From Entamoeba invadens IP1 (lineage: Eukaryota > Evosea > Mastigamoebida > Endamoebidae): a stretch of DNA of 29,275 bases. The stretch covers positions 19,976 through 49,250 of the forward strand of contig NW_004191669.1 in assembly GCF_000330505.1 (NCBI RefSeq). Direction: 5' to 3'. Below, piece after piece: positions 10,716 to 26,400 of this stretch (positions within the stretch are counted from its first letter, which is position 1; every line of letters begins with the position of its first letter). Position numbers and translations under genes: made by a program. The notes under the pieces were generated by a model. It was not told the origin of the DNA. It did no database searches and saw only the letters and a program-made list of their open reading frames with translations.

Positions 10716-13506
10716 TTAGTTTTTCAGAGCATCCCCAACATCCATGTAAGCAACTTTCTTTTCAACGCTCATGTTTGCTCTATCAAGTTGTCCAATTTTA
10801 TTAAAAGATCTTTCAACTGGGCAAGTGGTTGGACTCTTAGCATTCATTTTTTTCACAAGATTGAATAAACATGGGAATTGATTCTTTTCTTCTTGAGTCA
10901 TCGAAGCAAACAAGGTGTTCAAAGTTAGTTTTTTGGCTGGGCAACTTTTTAAGAAATCTTCTGCTTCTTTTTTGAATAAAGCCCTTATGTGCTTTCTGTG
11001 TTGAATGGCGTTTGCTCTCTTTTCTTTAACAATTTCACTACTGCTGCAATCTTCAGCGATATCTGTTGCTTCTGTTTTATCTGTACTTGTTAATCTAACT
11101 TGTTTAACAAGAGTACGTATCGCCTCAGTAGCATCAGCCCTTTCTTTTCTTTTTAACCTGTTTGCAATTTCTTCGACTTTTTCAATGTTGGCACAGTACC
11201 AATCTTGAAACTTTTGAACTTCCGCTTTCAATTCTTGGTCATCACTTTCCTCGAATGATTTTGCATCAAAGTTGTTGTAAATTTTGATGTTTATTACCAA
11301 TTCTTTTCCTTAGAGTTTTCTTTGTAATTTCCCGAAATTTGCCATATTCGTTCCTTTGACCTGGTTTTCCTTAAACAATCCAGCATCGAAGAGATCTTCT
11401 TTGGTCATTTTTCTTGAAGGAATTGCAAACCTCAAAATCATCGCGTCACTCAACTTAACGAGCAGGTGAATTGAATACTTTTTCAAAATGAATTTTTCGT
11501 TGTCGTCAAGTTCATCAGTGTATTTCATTTTTTCTAAATAATCGGTTAACACCACCTTACGTCTGAGCTCGAAGATATTCGAAATTAAATCTTCAACACG
11601 TTGATAGGCCACGGGGTATAGTAAATTGGCGGTCTGTAGCCAGTCGTTAATTATCTTCACCTTACTGAGCACTATCTGAGTGAAGAACATACACGCAACA
11701 AACAATTTGCAGTTGACATTACATTCACCCATAATGTTGCGAGGTCCAAAAGGCTTTTGGTATTGTTCTCTGTCACTGTAAAATTCTTGAAGTGAAGGCA
11801 GATTTTCAAACATGTTATTAAGAATCAATACTGTTTGGAGCCACCTTGTTTCGGATTGTTGAACTAATTTGAGAACTGCACCTTTGATATGATTTTTGGC
11901 ACAGAATTGATCCCATGCTGTTCTTGTTGTCTGAACTGTTAACCCGTCCAAGAAACTTTCAATAGCCAGCCCCCATTGCGATTCAAAACACTTTTCAGTC
12001 GCTTTATTTGTTCTATGTGAAAAGCAGTAGTTTGAATCAAATCCGTTCAGCCCGTCTCTCTCTTTTGTTTTAGCCAGGAGTTTACCAGAGAGCCCACCAT
12101 TTCGTATCAGAACATAAGCTCCATCAAAACAAGCACCAATGCATTTAATGAGGTCAGCATCCATCAATTCCAATATTTTCATTATCCAACTGAGCCACCC
12201 CGCCGCATCTGTTTTGCCGTCATAGTTTTCAATTTTGACTCTCTTTTCAACAAATGATCCATCTGAAAACACGAATCTTACAAAGAGAGAAAAGTACTCG
12301 ACCCCACTGTACATTGCTGAATCGGCCATTAATGTATAATAGTCACACTGCTTGAAGATTAGTTGTAGGTCATATCTGGTTTTTTGGAAATTAACATAAA
12401 TCTTCTTTGCATGGTTGAAGAACTCATAGCAGTGTTAACGACTTTTTTTTAGGAACATTGAACATTAGTAATATTATGGATATCAATTTTGACATAGCAT
12501 CAATTTGATTATTTGTCAACCCACATGCTCCCATCATCAATGCAGCCATCATTGTTATAAAGCTGCCTCTTTCATTTCCAGCATCATTTGTTGTTGAATA
12601 ATTATCAACATTTTTACCAAGTCGCCTTTGAACTTCTTTGTTTGTTTCTTGTGCGATGTACTCGGCGGAGTATTTATTCTCTGGTTTGAGGAGCTCTTTA
12701 ATGTGTTTCATTTTTTCCAATTGTTCGATCTCAAACACAGTGAATTTTATTTCTTCTTTGGTCGAATCGTTGGTATTTTGAGATTTGTTCTCGGTAGCCT
12801 GGCTATAATCAACATGTGTCGCATTTCTTGTTTGAATTGTTGGAGGAGTCGGAATACAATTTGTAATAGCAAAAGTTTTTAATAAAGTTCCAGAGTCCAC
12901 AATACCAGTTGAATTTTTTGAAACAACATCTTCACAATTAATAATAGGAACATCAAAACTTTTACTGATATTGTCGAGTGCTTCTTGTGTTGACTCGCTG
13001 TGTAAAACAGAAATATTCATTTGGAAATTTTGATAATCGATGAGTGGAAGAACACGAACAGTTTCTTCCAATCCTTTCAATAAATATTTCTTGAAGTCTT
13101 CAAATGTAGTGTAACTTGTTTGTCTCAATTGTGACTCAAGTTCATTCCTCACTTTCAATAAATCGGCACCTCTATAAATGTTTGGCGAGAGGTCCATTTC
13201 ATTATCAGTCAAACCACTTGATTTATTTTTTTCTTCTTCGACAAGCTGACTGTTGAGCGCAATCAAATTAAATTTGTCGAAATTCTCATTAAAAAATTTA
13301 AAATTGTGAACACTTTTAAATTTGTATGTTTCTTCGGGTTTTGCTTCCAAAGAGTGTTTCGTGTATTTACGTCTATTAAACATTTTTCCACAAAAAATAC
13401 AATAATGAAATTCACTTAGACGATTTTCAGGAAGTTGTGTTTTCAATTCAAAAGTAAAGTAATTGCGGAACTCTTCAAAACGTTTGTTGATATTTGAATC
13501 TTGCAT
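10716..13506 (-). pseudogene. hAT-superfamily transposase, nearly full length, one frameshift and one stop
   Basis: Transposase of the hAT superfamily, about 930 codons if repaired. Segment 1 (13506-12424) starts at ATG and carries a CIFCGKMFNRRKYTKH motif resembling a zinc-binding N-terminal domain. Segment 2 (ATG at 12329, open from about 12430 to 11310) has CIGACFDGAYVLIRNGG, YCFSHRTNKATEKC and ETRWLQTVLILNNM, matching the hAT catalytic-fold blocks. Segment 3 (to 10716) ends with the hAT dimerisation signature CPVERSFNKIGQLDRANMSV. Segments 2 and 3 share one frame and are separated by a single TAA at 11310-11312. Segments 1 and 2 differ by one base, with the shift within about 12425-12450, close to a run of eight A on the sense strand. 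I found no intron consensus that would cure either lesion. With only two lesions over 2.8 kb, decay is recent. The stop lies before the conserved C-terminus, so the current product is probably inactive. Confidence 0.85.
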
Positions 13507-15483
13507 ATGTTTGTTATTTTTAAGATAATGAAGACAATAAAATACAAAAAGTTGTATATTTTATATATTTATAGTATTGGTTTTAACAATAGTATTATTT
13601 TTTATCATATAATTTGATTGTGTTTTCATTAAAAATTATATATTAAAAATATTTTAATATATCATAAAATACAAATATATTATAAATATATGTAATTATA
13701 TTTTGGAATAAATTTACTTGGATATACTATAAATTATAAAATCACATATTATAATTTTTTATATTGAATATAACTTAAAATTAGTAATAATCATATTTAG
13801 GATAAAAAGACAATTGTTAAATTTTGGTAAATAAAAGGAATAATCATGTTTTTAAAGTGGTAAAGATAAGTTGAATTTGCAAATTCACCAAAATGCTCAA
13901 CTTTAGTTATACACGACTTGAAAACGCGTTGAAAAAAAAATCAGGCAAAAAATGTTATTTAAATATTGTGTGTGTTTTACTGTGGTATGTATGTGATTAT
14001 AAACATGATACCTCAGTTATTTTATCAAATTGTTTTAAGACTAATCTATATAAACAGACTCAATTTTATAATAATAAGTTTATTAGTAAATTTCATTAAT
14101 TATTTTATTTACTATATTACAAAATATGTTTAGATTATAAAACTTTTAATAAAACAATATATTTAGATTATGTAATAATATAATATTTAAAACAACTCAA
14201 TAATATTTTTAATAATCACTAAAATAGATTTAAAACTTTTGATTTGATAAATATTATTAATTAATAATAATATTTATTGGTTTATTTTTTTTCTTTAATA
14301 AAATAACTATTAATATAATTTTATTTTATTAATCTTTTATTGTTTTATTATTATAAAACTAAATATTTATAATTTTAATTATTTAAATTAATATTTTATA
14401 TAATTTAAGTAAATTTAATTTTTTGGTAAATAATAATAGTTAATTAATTATACTATTATATATCATTCTATACTTATAAATCTTACATAAACAGACAAAC
14501 CGTTTTTATACAAAATTAAATTATGAAACATAGTAAAATATATAATAACTTTAATATGTAATAATGAAAATTATATTGAAAAAATACTGCAAAAATTCAA
14601 TCATTGACTAACCAAGGCTTCTACTTGTAATGCGTTATGGATAAATGGACTTGTTACATTTATCAAATTATGCAAGTTACGATTCTGTTTGTCGATTTGT
14701 TTTCTTTAAAACAAAAGAATGAATTAAACAACTTTAAATTGTGTTATATATCTTTTAATCAGCCCACGGTATGTAAAACTCTTGTATATCAACAAAATAA
14801 TATTAACAACTGTTCAATGTTTGAAAAATTAATCCAAAAAGCAATAATATTTGAGTGATTTCATTTAACTATATTTTAAAAAAAGTATAGTTAATAACAA
14901 ATTTTATTTTAATAAATTAAATTATTATTTCATCTTTATTAAACAACTTCTAATATTTTATAATATTATAAATTATAAATAATTGTTTTATTTTATATAG
15001 TATAAATATTATATTAATAAACCATTGATTTGTATACTATACATTTTAATATTTTATAGTTTAAATGTTAACTGTCGTTTTAAGCAGAAAAACGACCGCG
15101 GCAAAAAGTCGCCATCTGTAAAGAAAAGGTTTTGGAGATCGTAAAAACAAACAATACTATGAATTTTACTAAAACTACTTTATTTTTGGCACAAAAACAA
15201 AGAAAATATACCCCTTTTCATTTTAAAATGCATTTTTGGGACAAGTTCCAAATTTTTCCCTGTTCCGTGATAGACCCTGCTTCAAATCAAAAAGAAGTTC
15301 AACAAAGCAACTTAGCGCAAAACTGACAAAAACCCACTTTAACCACTTGTTTAAAATTAAAAATAAAACTTATTACCAGATAGATATTTTTCAATGATTC
15401 CATTAATTCTTTAATAATTTGAAAGTGATTATTGGTATAAACAACATGAGTTTTATAATTGTGTAAATATTAACCATCTCAAT
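13507..15483. other. AT-rich spacer between hAT and MULE genes
   Basis: Divergent intergenic region of about 2 kb serving both transposase 5' ends. It is mostly A/T with no supported gene. A perfect 8-bp hairpin GTCGTTTT-AAGCAGA-AAAACGAC lies at 15074-15096, followed by GACCGCGGC. At 15225-15280 a stretch reads MHFWDK in one frame and contains CGTGATAGACCCTG. Both motifs have relatives elsewhere in the window (22887 and, inverted, 3959), so this may be the left terminal region of the MULE element. Confidence 0.45.
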
Positions 15484-16843
15484 ATGTTTTTATTTTTGAA
15501 TACTCCACAGCCTCCACATTTCATTGTATTGAATTCTTCAAGAAATTGTTTATTACCATTTGTGGATGGTTATAAATACATTCCAACTGATTCGAAAAGA
15601 ATCGTTTTTAAATGTGCAATTTCTGGCTGTCGTAAAAGAATTAAAGTTGAGTATCAAAATAGTGCAATGGTAAACGCCACAGAAACTGGATGTATGAAAG
15701 TTTTACCGCACGAACATGATTCTACATCATATTATGATACTTTGTGCTCTTTAAAAATGAAAGAAGCAGCCAAAAGTATTAATTTTAAAAACAAAACTAC
15801 CGCTGAAATTGTAGGAAACAATTATGTTCAAGGCTCCGTTAAAAGGCTGTCTGCTTGTGCAAGAACCATTCGATTGGAAAAGGAAATAGCAACAAATCCA
15901 TCAAAAATTGAAGAAATTACTTTTACTGAAGAAGAAATGACATTTCTGTTGTTTAGAGACGAAGACATGTTAATTTTTGGAAACAGGAATTTGTTTGAGT
16001 TTTTCATCAATGCAAACGTGATAATGATGGATGGGACCTTTAAATCGTGTCCTAGTTTGTTTTAGTTAAGACTTTGTTGTTTTAATAATAATTGAATTGT
16101 TTGTGAATGTCAGTTTAAACTGATTTACAGAGCTATTTTCACAACTGTACACTTTGCACGCTTTAAAAAACGGAGAGTCTTTCCCCGTTTTTTATGCCTG
16201 TTTGACATCTAAAACAAAAGAGACTTATTCCAAACTATTCAATCAAATTGAAAGATTGTGTGATAAAGAAGTGTTTCACAATAATGTTGTCGTTATGGGG
16301 GATTTTGAGGTTGTACATTTTAAAGACCTGTTTGGAAGTGAGGTGACAATAAAATGTTGTCATTTCCACTTTTGCCAATCTCTGTACAGGAGAGTATTGA
16401 CAATGGGATTGTCTCGCCGTTTTGTGGAAGGAGACACTTTTAAGTTGGGTGTCAAAATGCTCATGGCAACTGCTTATTTACCAGAAGACGTTATTGTTGA
16501 AACATTCAAAAGAATCAAAAGTGAAATGGGTGGTGATGAAGATTTTGAAAAGTTTCTAGAGTATTTCGAAAACAACTATATCAAAGGCGTGTTTAGAACA
16601 GCAAATTGGTCGGTGTTTGGATTATCTGAAAGAACAAATAACAGGTCAGAAAGTTTCCATTCCGCACTTAACAGATACATCGGCACGACACATCCAGTCA
16701 TCCATAAGTTTTTGGAAAAATTGTTGTCTTTTCAAAAAATTATCAATTTGAAATATCAAGCATATGAAACTAACCTTCAAAAAAGTCGCCAATCAAATTT
16801 GTCGATTAAGAAAAATTTGACATTGAAAGAACTACAAAATTAA
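15484..16843 (+). CDS. Mutator-like (MULE) transposase, two exons
   Basis: MULE-domain transposase. Exon 1 is 15484-16054 and exon 2 is 16131-16843; spliced length is about 427 residues to the first stop. Exon 1 has a FLYWCH-like N-terminal region (GYKYIP...FKCAISGCRKRIKV...HEHD) and ends in the first catalytic motif MMDGTFKSCP (D183). Exon 2 continues KLFSQLYTLHALKNG...FPVFYACL, the standard MULE sequence after that motif. It then shows the second aspartate in VMGDFE (D248), the CCHFHFCQSLYRRV zinc-like motif, and the third acidic residue in ERTNNRSESFHSALN (E364). The splice junction restores 'DGTFK.CPKLF.QLYT' exactly. The frame ends at TAA 16841-16843, but coding signal continues in the same frame, so the gene is probably C-terminally truncated. 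The core could still fold. Terminal inverted repeats were not found. Confidence 0.85.
16055..16130 (+). other. Intron in the MULE transposase gene
   Basis: Donor GTTTGT at 16055-16060, acceptor TTTACAG ending at 16130; 76 bases, AT-rich, with in-frame stops. It interrupts a lysine codon (phase 1). Its removal recreates the most conserved MULE motif in frame, which makes a chance frameshift unlikely. Confidence 0.85.
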
Positions 16844-17265
16844 CTGATCAGCGAAAACAAACTTGACCCAATTGTGTTCCTTAAAAAATGTGTGACCATT
16901 TTATCTAGCAAGCAAAACATAATTCTCTTTGATTTGGACATGAATACTGCAATCAAAGAAGTCAACGAAGAAAATGAATTGATTGAAATTATGAAAAAAG
17001 TTCACTTACAGAAGTTGCCAACAATTATCATTTTTGCCATTCATCGCATAATGAAATAGAAGATCCACACAGCAGTTTAAACGAGAGCACTTTTGTTTCT
17101 GTTAATATGGAAAAAGATGTTAACACTACAAATGACAGGTTAAAAGACTTGAAAAAGAAGACTAAAAAAGCAACTAAAGCTCACAATGAAAAAAAGCCAA
17201 GAATAGTGTCTGATTATCAGAAAACTAAAAAGTTAAGAAAAGTGATCAGAAAAAGCAGAAATTAA
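16844..17265 (+). pseudogene. Detached C-terminal part of the MULE transposase
   Basis: Directly after the TAA at 16841 the same frame stays open for 71 codons (LISENKLDPIVFLKKCV... to TAG at 17057-17059). Within about 17005-17045 the coding signal moves to another frame. There it reads SSHNEIEDPHSSLNES and then a lysine-rich tail (RLKDLKKKTKKATKAHNEKK...KTKKLRKVIRKSRN) to TAA at 17263-17265. The basic tail resembles a nuclear-localisation or DNA-binding end. So the ancestral protein was about 570 residues, and one nonsense and one frameshift have cut it off. A further intron could in principle hide the lesions, but I see no good donor. Confidence 0.6.
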
Positions 17266-18060
17266 TAACTGGTTTTTAGTGTTTGGTTTGAAAAAGTTTG
17301 GTGATATTAAAACATATTATTAGTAAAAATTATATAAAAAAAGAAACTTGATTCATAATTGTTTAGTGTTGAACTTTTGTTGATTTTTTGCAGGCGAAAA
17401 AAATACAGGCGAAATATAATCGGGCGAATTTTCCTAAACCCTTTGAATAATATTTGAAATTATAAAGGTTCTTTTTTAAAGTCTACTAAATAACGTTTAC
17501 AGATAAATAATTTTTTATCTGTAAACAAATCAACTCATTGAATCGATTTGTTTTAGATTTATTAAAATATTGTAAAAGTGTGCATTTTGGTATCAATTTA
17601 CTTTAATGAGAATAAAATATTTGCAAAATTAATTTATATGAAAATGTTTATTGAAAAATTGAAAAATGTTAGTTTTAATGAATACAATATACGATTGTTT
17701 AATATCACATATAGCTTGAGCACTTATATTATAATTAAATATTTAATTGTAAACAATACAACTTCAACAATTAAAAGACGTCAATTTATCATAACAAAAA
17801 CGGGTGACTTAAAGAAATAATGATACAAACATAATTTGACAAATTTTCAATGATTTTAAGCAAAAATCAATTGAATAAACTCTTTTACAAAAATCCCACT
17901 ATATTCTGTAAAATATTTTTTGATTAAAATATTATTATAAATAATATATTATAAATAGTATTAATTTTTAATAAGTTTTACAATTTTATTTTTTATTAAT
18001 AATTAAAACCCCATAATTAAAAATATAAAAATCGTTATATGATTAATAAAAAATATAATA
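17266..18060. other. AT-rich spacer after the MULE gene
   Basis: No supported gene. It contains the 15-bp triple repeat at 17391-17428, probably close to the MULE element's right end, and an 80-codon open frame at 17578-17820. That frame is AT-biased and no longer than chance predicts. Confidence 0.4.
17391..17428. repeat. Three 15-bp direct repeats with GGCGAA core
   Basis: CAGGCGAA at 17391, CAGGCGAA at 17406 and CGGGCGAA at 17421, spaced exactly 15 bases apart, in otherwise AT-rich DNA about 130 bases after the last MULE codon. Regular spacing and position suggest subterminal binding sites of the element (inference). Confidence 0.6.
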
Positions 18061-18067
18061 AATGATA

Positions 18068-18250
18068 AGCAAGTGATCGAGTGTGACCAACTAAATTCGT
18101 CACCAGAAACCAAATGCAAGAAGATTCATTTGGCTAAGCTCGTTTGAATAAGACTGATGCTCGTTGAAGTAAAGAAAGCCCTGTCCTCTTGACGCCTTTG
18201 ATCTGCCCGTCGGGCTAGAGGTCTTTGGCCGAAGCAACACGGCTATATTT
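18068..18250. other. GC-richer island with hairpins, possible non-coding RNA gene
   Basis: About 180 bases of balanced composition inside extreme AT DNA. It contains GCCC-GTC-GGGC (about 18206-18217) and TGGCCG-AAGCAACA-CGGCTA (about 18226-18245), both able to form stems in RNA. I find no tRNA B-box, 5S or U-snRNA core motif. The minus strand has an open frame of about 47 codons across the densest part (PKTSSPTGRSKASRGQGF...) without an ATG near its start. It may be a structured RNA gene or a relic of a coding or rRNA segment; I cannot name it. Confidence 0.35.
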
Positions 18251-18600
18251 TTATAAAGTACATTATTGACAAATATTATTAATAACTTAAAAATAACATT
18301 TTTTATGTAGAAATTTTTGTATAACGACCAACAAAATTTAATTTTATACTTTTGAACAACTGTTTATTAATATAAATCATCAATTTGTCCAACAATGATA
18401 ATTGAATATATTTTTAAAGTCAGCAATATTTGACTAATCTGGGATGTAATAGAGTTACAGTGAAAAGGATGGCTCGATAAAATAAACCATGTTTTATTAT
18501 AAACAACCATTTATCATATATTTCTATTTTCATTGTTAGTGCTTGGCAGTTATTTAACTGATTTTTAACTGATTTTTTTTCCTGAAAAAAGACGTAATTA

Positions 18601-18843
18601 TTATTGAAAATAACGTGAAAAGGGTTTTATCAAATTGCTTTTTTTTGATATCACGGGTTCTATAAACTTGGAGTTGCTCAGCACTGAAGTGATAATTTGA
18701 AGTATTGGGTGCAATACTTCAAATTCCATTTGAATAGTTTTCGAAAAATCTTTTTTTAACTCTCTGTGTTTGATGTAAAGTTCTTTAATTGTTTTGTGTG
18801 CTTCGGGTGTTATTTTTTGGTACGTTTTCTTTGGTTTTTTAAA
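18601..18843 (-). CDS. Short unrecognised reading frame, possible exon or gene remnant
   Basis: An 80-codon minus-strand frame, rich in charged residues: KKPKKTYQKITPEAHKTIKE, LYIKHRELKKDFSKTIQMEF, EVLHPILQIITSVLSNSKFI, then a Lys/Ser-rich end and TAA at 18601-18603. The composition is far more protein-like than that of neighbouring chance frames. The sequence CTTTTAG directly precedes it (18844-18850), which would suit a 3' splice site, but I found no matching donor exon. The first internal ATG gives only about 43 residues. It encloses the hairpin at 18694-18725. The family is unknown to me. Confidence 0.35.
   Translation of the reverse strand, partial: FKKPKKTYQKITPEAHKTIKELYIKHRELKKDFSKTIQMEFEVLHPILQIITSVLSNSKFIEPVISKKSNLIKPFSRYFQ
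18694..18725. repeat. Perfect 14-bp inverted repeat with 4-base loop
   Basis: AATTTGAAGTATTG (18694-18707), loop GGTG, then CAATACTTCAAATT (18712-18725). The arms are exactly complementary, so RNA from either strand would form a stable hairpin. It lies inside the minus-strand frame 18601-18843. Confidence 0.85.
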
Positions 18844-24419
<5,576 letters not shown>

Positions 24420-24959
24420 AATGCCATTATAAATGGTAATATTGTTATTCAAATATCTCCACACTCATTAATTGACAAATGTTGTGTGTCAGACAATGGC
24501 ATTGTATCAAAATTTTCATTGATCTCAATGGAATACCTCGATAACATGGAATATCCAAACGGTGTGTTGGTGCCCACAAATTTGATGACTAACAAAATGT
24601 CAACAAGTCAAAAAATACAACTTTTTGTATTGTTTCAAATATTCGTGCATTTGAAACATAATATATACTTGACTTTACTTGACCTGACAATTGTTAACTT
24701 GTGTGGATGTTGTTTTGAAGTGATGATGTTGAAGACCGTGTAAAAATTTTTAATTTGTGTAATGCTGTTTATGTATTCTGCTTTGTACGTCTTGTGTACT
24801 ACAACTTTTGAATATCATAATTCCATTGTTATAATGGAAAATGGTAGAAACTCTAAGATGGAAACTGAATTGATTACTTTGTTTGTAGATTTTAAATTTG
24901 TTTATTTTGCATCTTTGATCACAATGTCATTGTTTATCACCATCTCATTCTTCGTTTAA
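24420..24959 (+). pseudogene. Degenerate reading frame, possible multi-membrane-segment protein
   Basis: One frame stays open from 24420 to a TAA at 24741-24743. It then continues, in the same frame, to TAA at 24957-24959: 178 sense codons with a single stop, unusual at this AT content. It reads INGNIVIQISPHSLIDKCC, VSDNGIVSKFSLISMEYLDN, MEYPNGVLVPTNLMTNKMST, then hydrophobic stretches (IQLFVLFQIFV, MLFMYSALYVLC, FVYFASLITMSLFITISFFV). Third positions are mainly A/T as in Entamoeba genes. No family recognised. The minus strand also has a moderately open frame here, so the strand is not certain. Confidence 0.3.
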
Positions 24960-25328
24960 AAGCAAAAAGAAAATAGTATTCATTTTAATTATTTTTATAC
25001 AATTGAAGGGGACTTATCATTCTGTTCCACGACTTTTTTTAAAATATTCTTAAGGTGGTTGTGATACCAATAACATCACGTCGAAGTTGTGGTTAATACA
25101 AAACTTTGTTTCCTCTTCTAGTGATAAGACTTGTGCCATATAACGGCAACTCGGATCAATTCAATTCTAAGTAAAAGTGATTGCTTAACCAAATGCCCAG
25201 AATCCTCTCCAATGTTGTTAGTGAAGAACAATGATGTTTTAAGAAGTTTACATTGATCTGATTATGTCACTTGAATTATATTTTACTCATATAGAAAAAT
25301 ACTTTTAGATGCTAATTACCAATGAAAG

Positions 25329-25380
<52 letters not shown>

Positions 25381-26400
25381 CATGGTAAGCAGACGACTTT
25401 AACTAAATACACACAAAGATTTGTAAAATAAAAACATGTTAATTGACACTTGTAAGTGTGTGGTTATCATAGAATATTTTTTTAAAATACAAAGTAAAAT
25501 GAATACATTAACTACTTCAACTTCATGTATTAAATGAAACCGTCAGCCATCTTAAGGTGTTTTGGAAGGTTTGTAATTATCTCTCCAACATAGACTAGTT
25601 TACAACAACTTAAATAACAACGTTAAGGAATTTTCCAAAAGTCTACTTTGTATTGCCAACTTTTTTATATATTAATTGGACCACTTTAAAAACATATAAG
25701 CTCAACTTTTCAACAATAATGTTTTGTTTTTGTATTGTACTACTAATAAAAATAATATAATATCTGTTGTTTGTTTCGTAATAAAACAAATTAAAATATT
25801 TGCAATATAAGTTTTATTCTCCCTATTAATATCTTTTTGAAAGATTCATTTAAAGATTTAAAATCACTCATTTGAATATACAAGTTTTTTAAAGTGATAG
25901 TTTGTTGAGGATAATTGTTCTGATGTCTCGGTATTTTGTTTTTTTCAAATTTAATTTAAATAACTAACTTTAATAATTAAATTGATTTCATTATAATTTA
26001 TCAATTTAAATACACAAAGGAATTTTTGGAAACATCATTATAAATCGAGTTGCCAACGTAGTGATCCAACACAATCAATTGTACTTGATCAAACATTAAC
26101 TTTTTGTTTTTTGAGCTTAAGTTGAGTATTTTCAATAGCTTCTGCCATATCAAAAACACTTTTAGTTCACCAATTTGTTCTTTAATGGATTTTTCAGTAT
26201 AATTTTATATCTTGTACACTCATTAATCAAATATAAAACTATCTCGACTTTTGAAACATTTACAACATAACAACAGTCAAATTAGCTTTGTTGTAGAACT
26301 CTTTAAAAGGTGAAAATTTCCTTGCATAAAGCAACTCCTTAACTTTTTATTGGAAATATTTGATTGCTTGAATTATCATTTTTAATAAATTATCTTATTA
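24960..26400. other. AT-rich spacer with (AT)n repeat
   Basis: No supported gene. Segments at 25040-25270 and 25500-25650 have more balanced composition than the surroundings and might be eroded coding DNA, but every frame is interrupted. The (AT)22 tract lies between them. Confidence 0.4.
25332..25375. repeat. (AT)22 dinucleotide microsatellite
   Basis: Forty-four bases of perfect alternating A and T. Confidence 0.97.

Noticed and set aside
12330..12450. Intron bridging the two hAT segments
   Set aside because: No GTTTGT donor or good acceptor fits, and the sequence up to about 12430 reads as continuous coding (CYEFFNHAKKIYVNFQKT), so a frameshift is simpler.
18068..18250. tRNA, 5S rRNA or U2 snRNA gene
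   Set aside because: TTTGGCTAAG recalls U2 and GCTAAGC recalls 5S, but the rest of either consensus is missing and there is no tRNA B-box.
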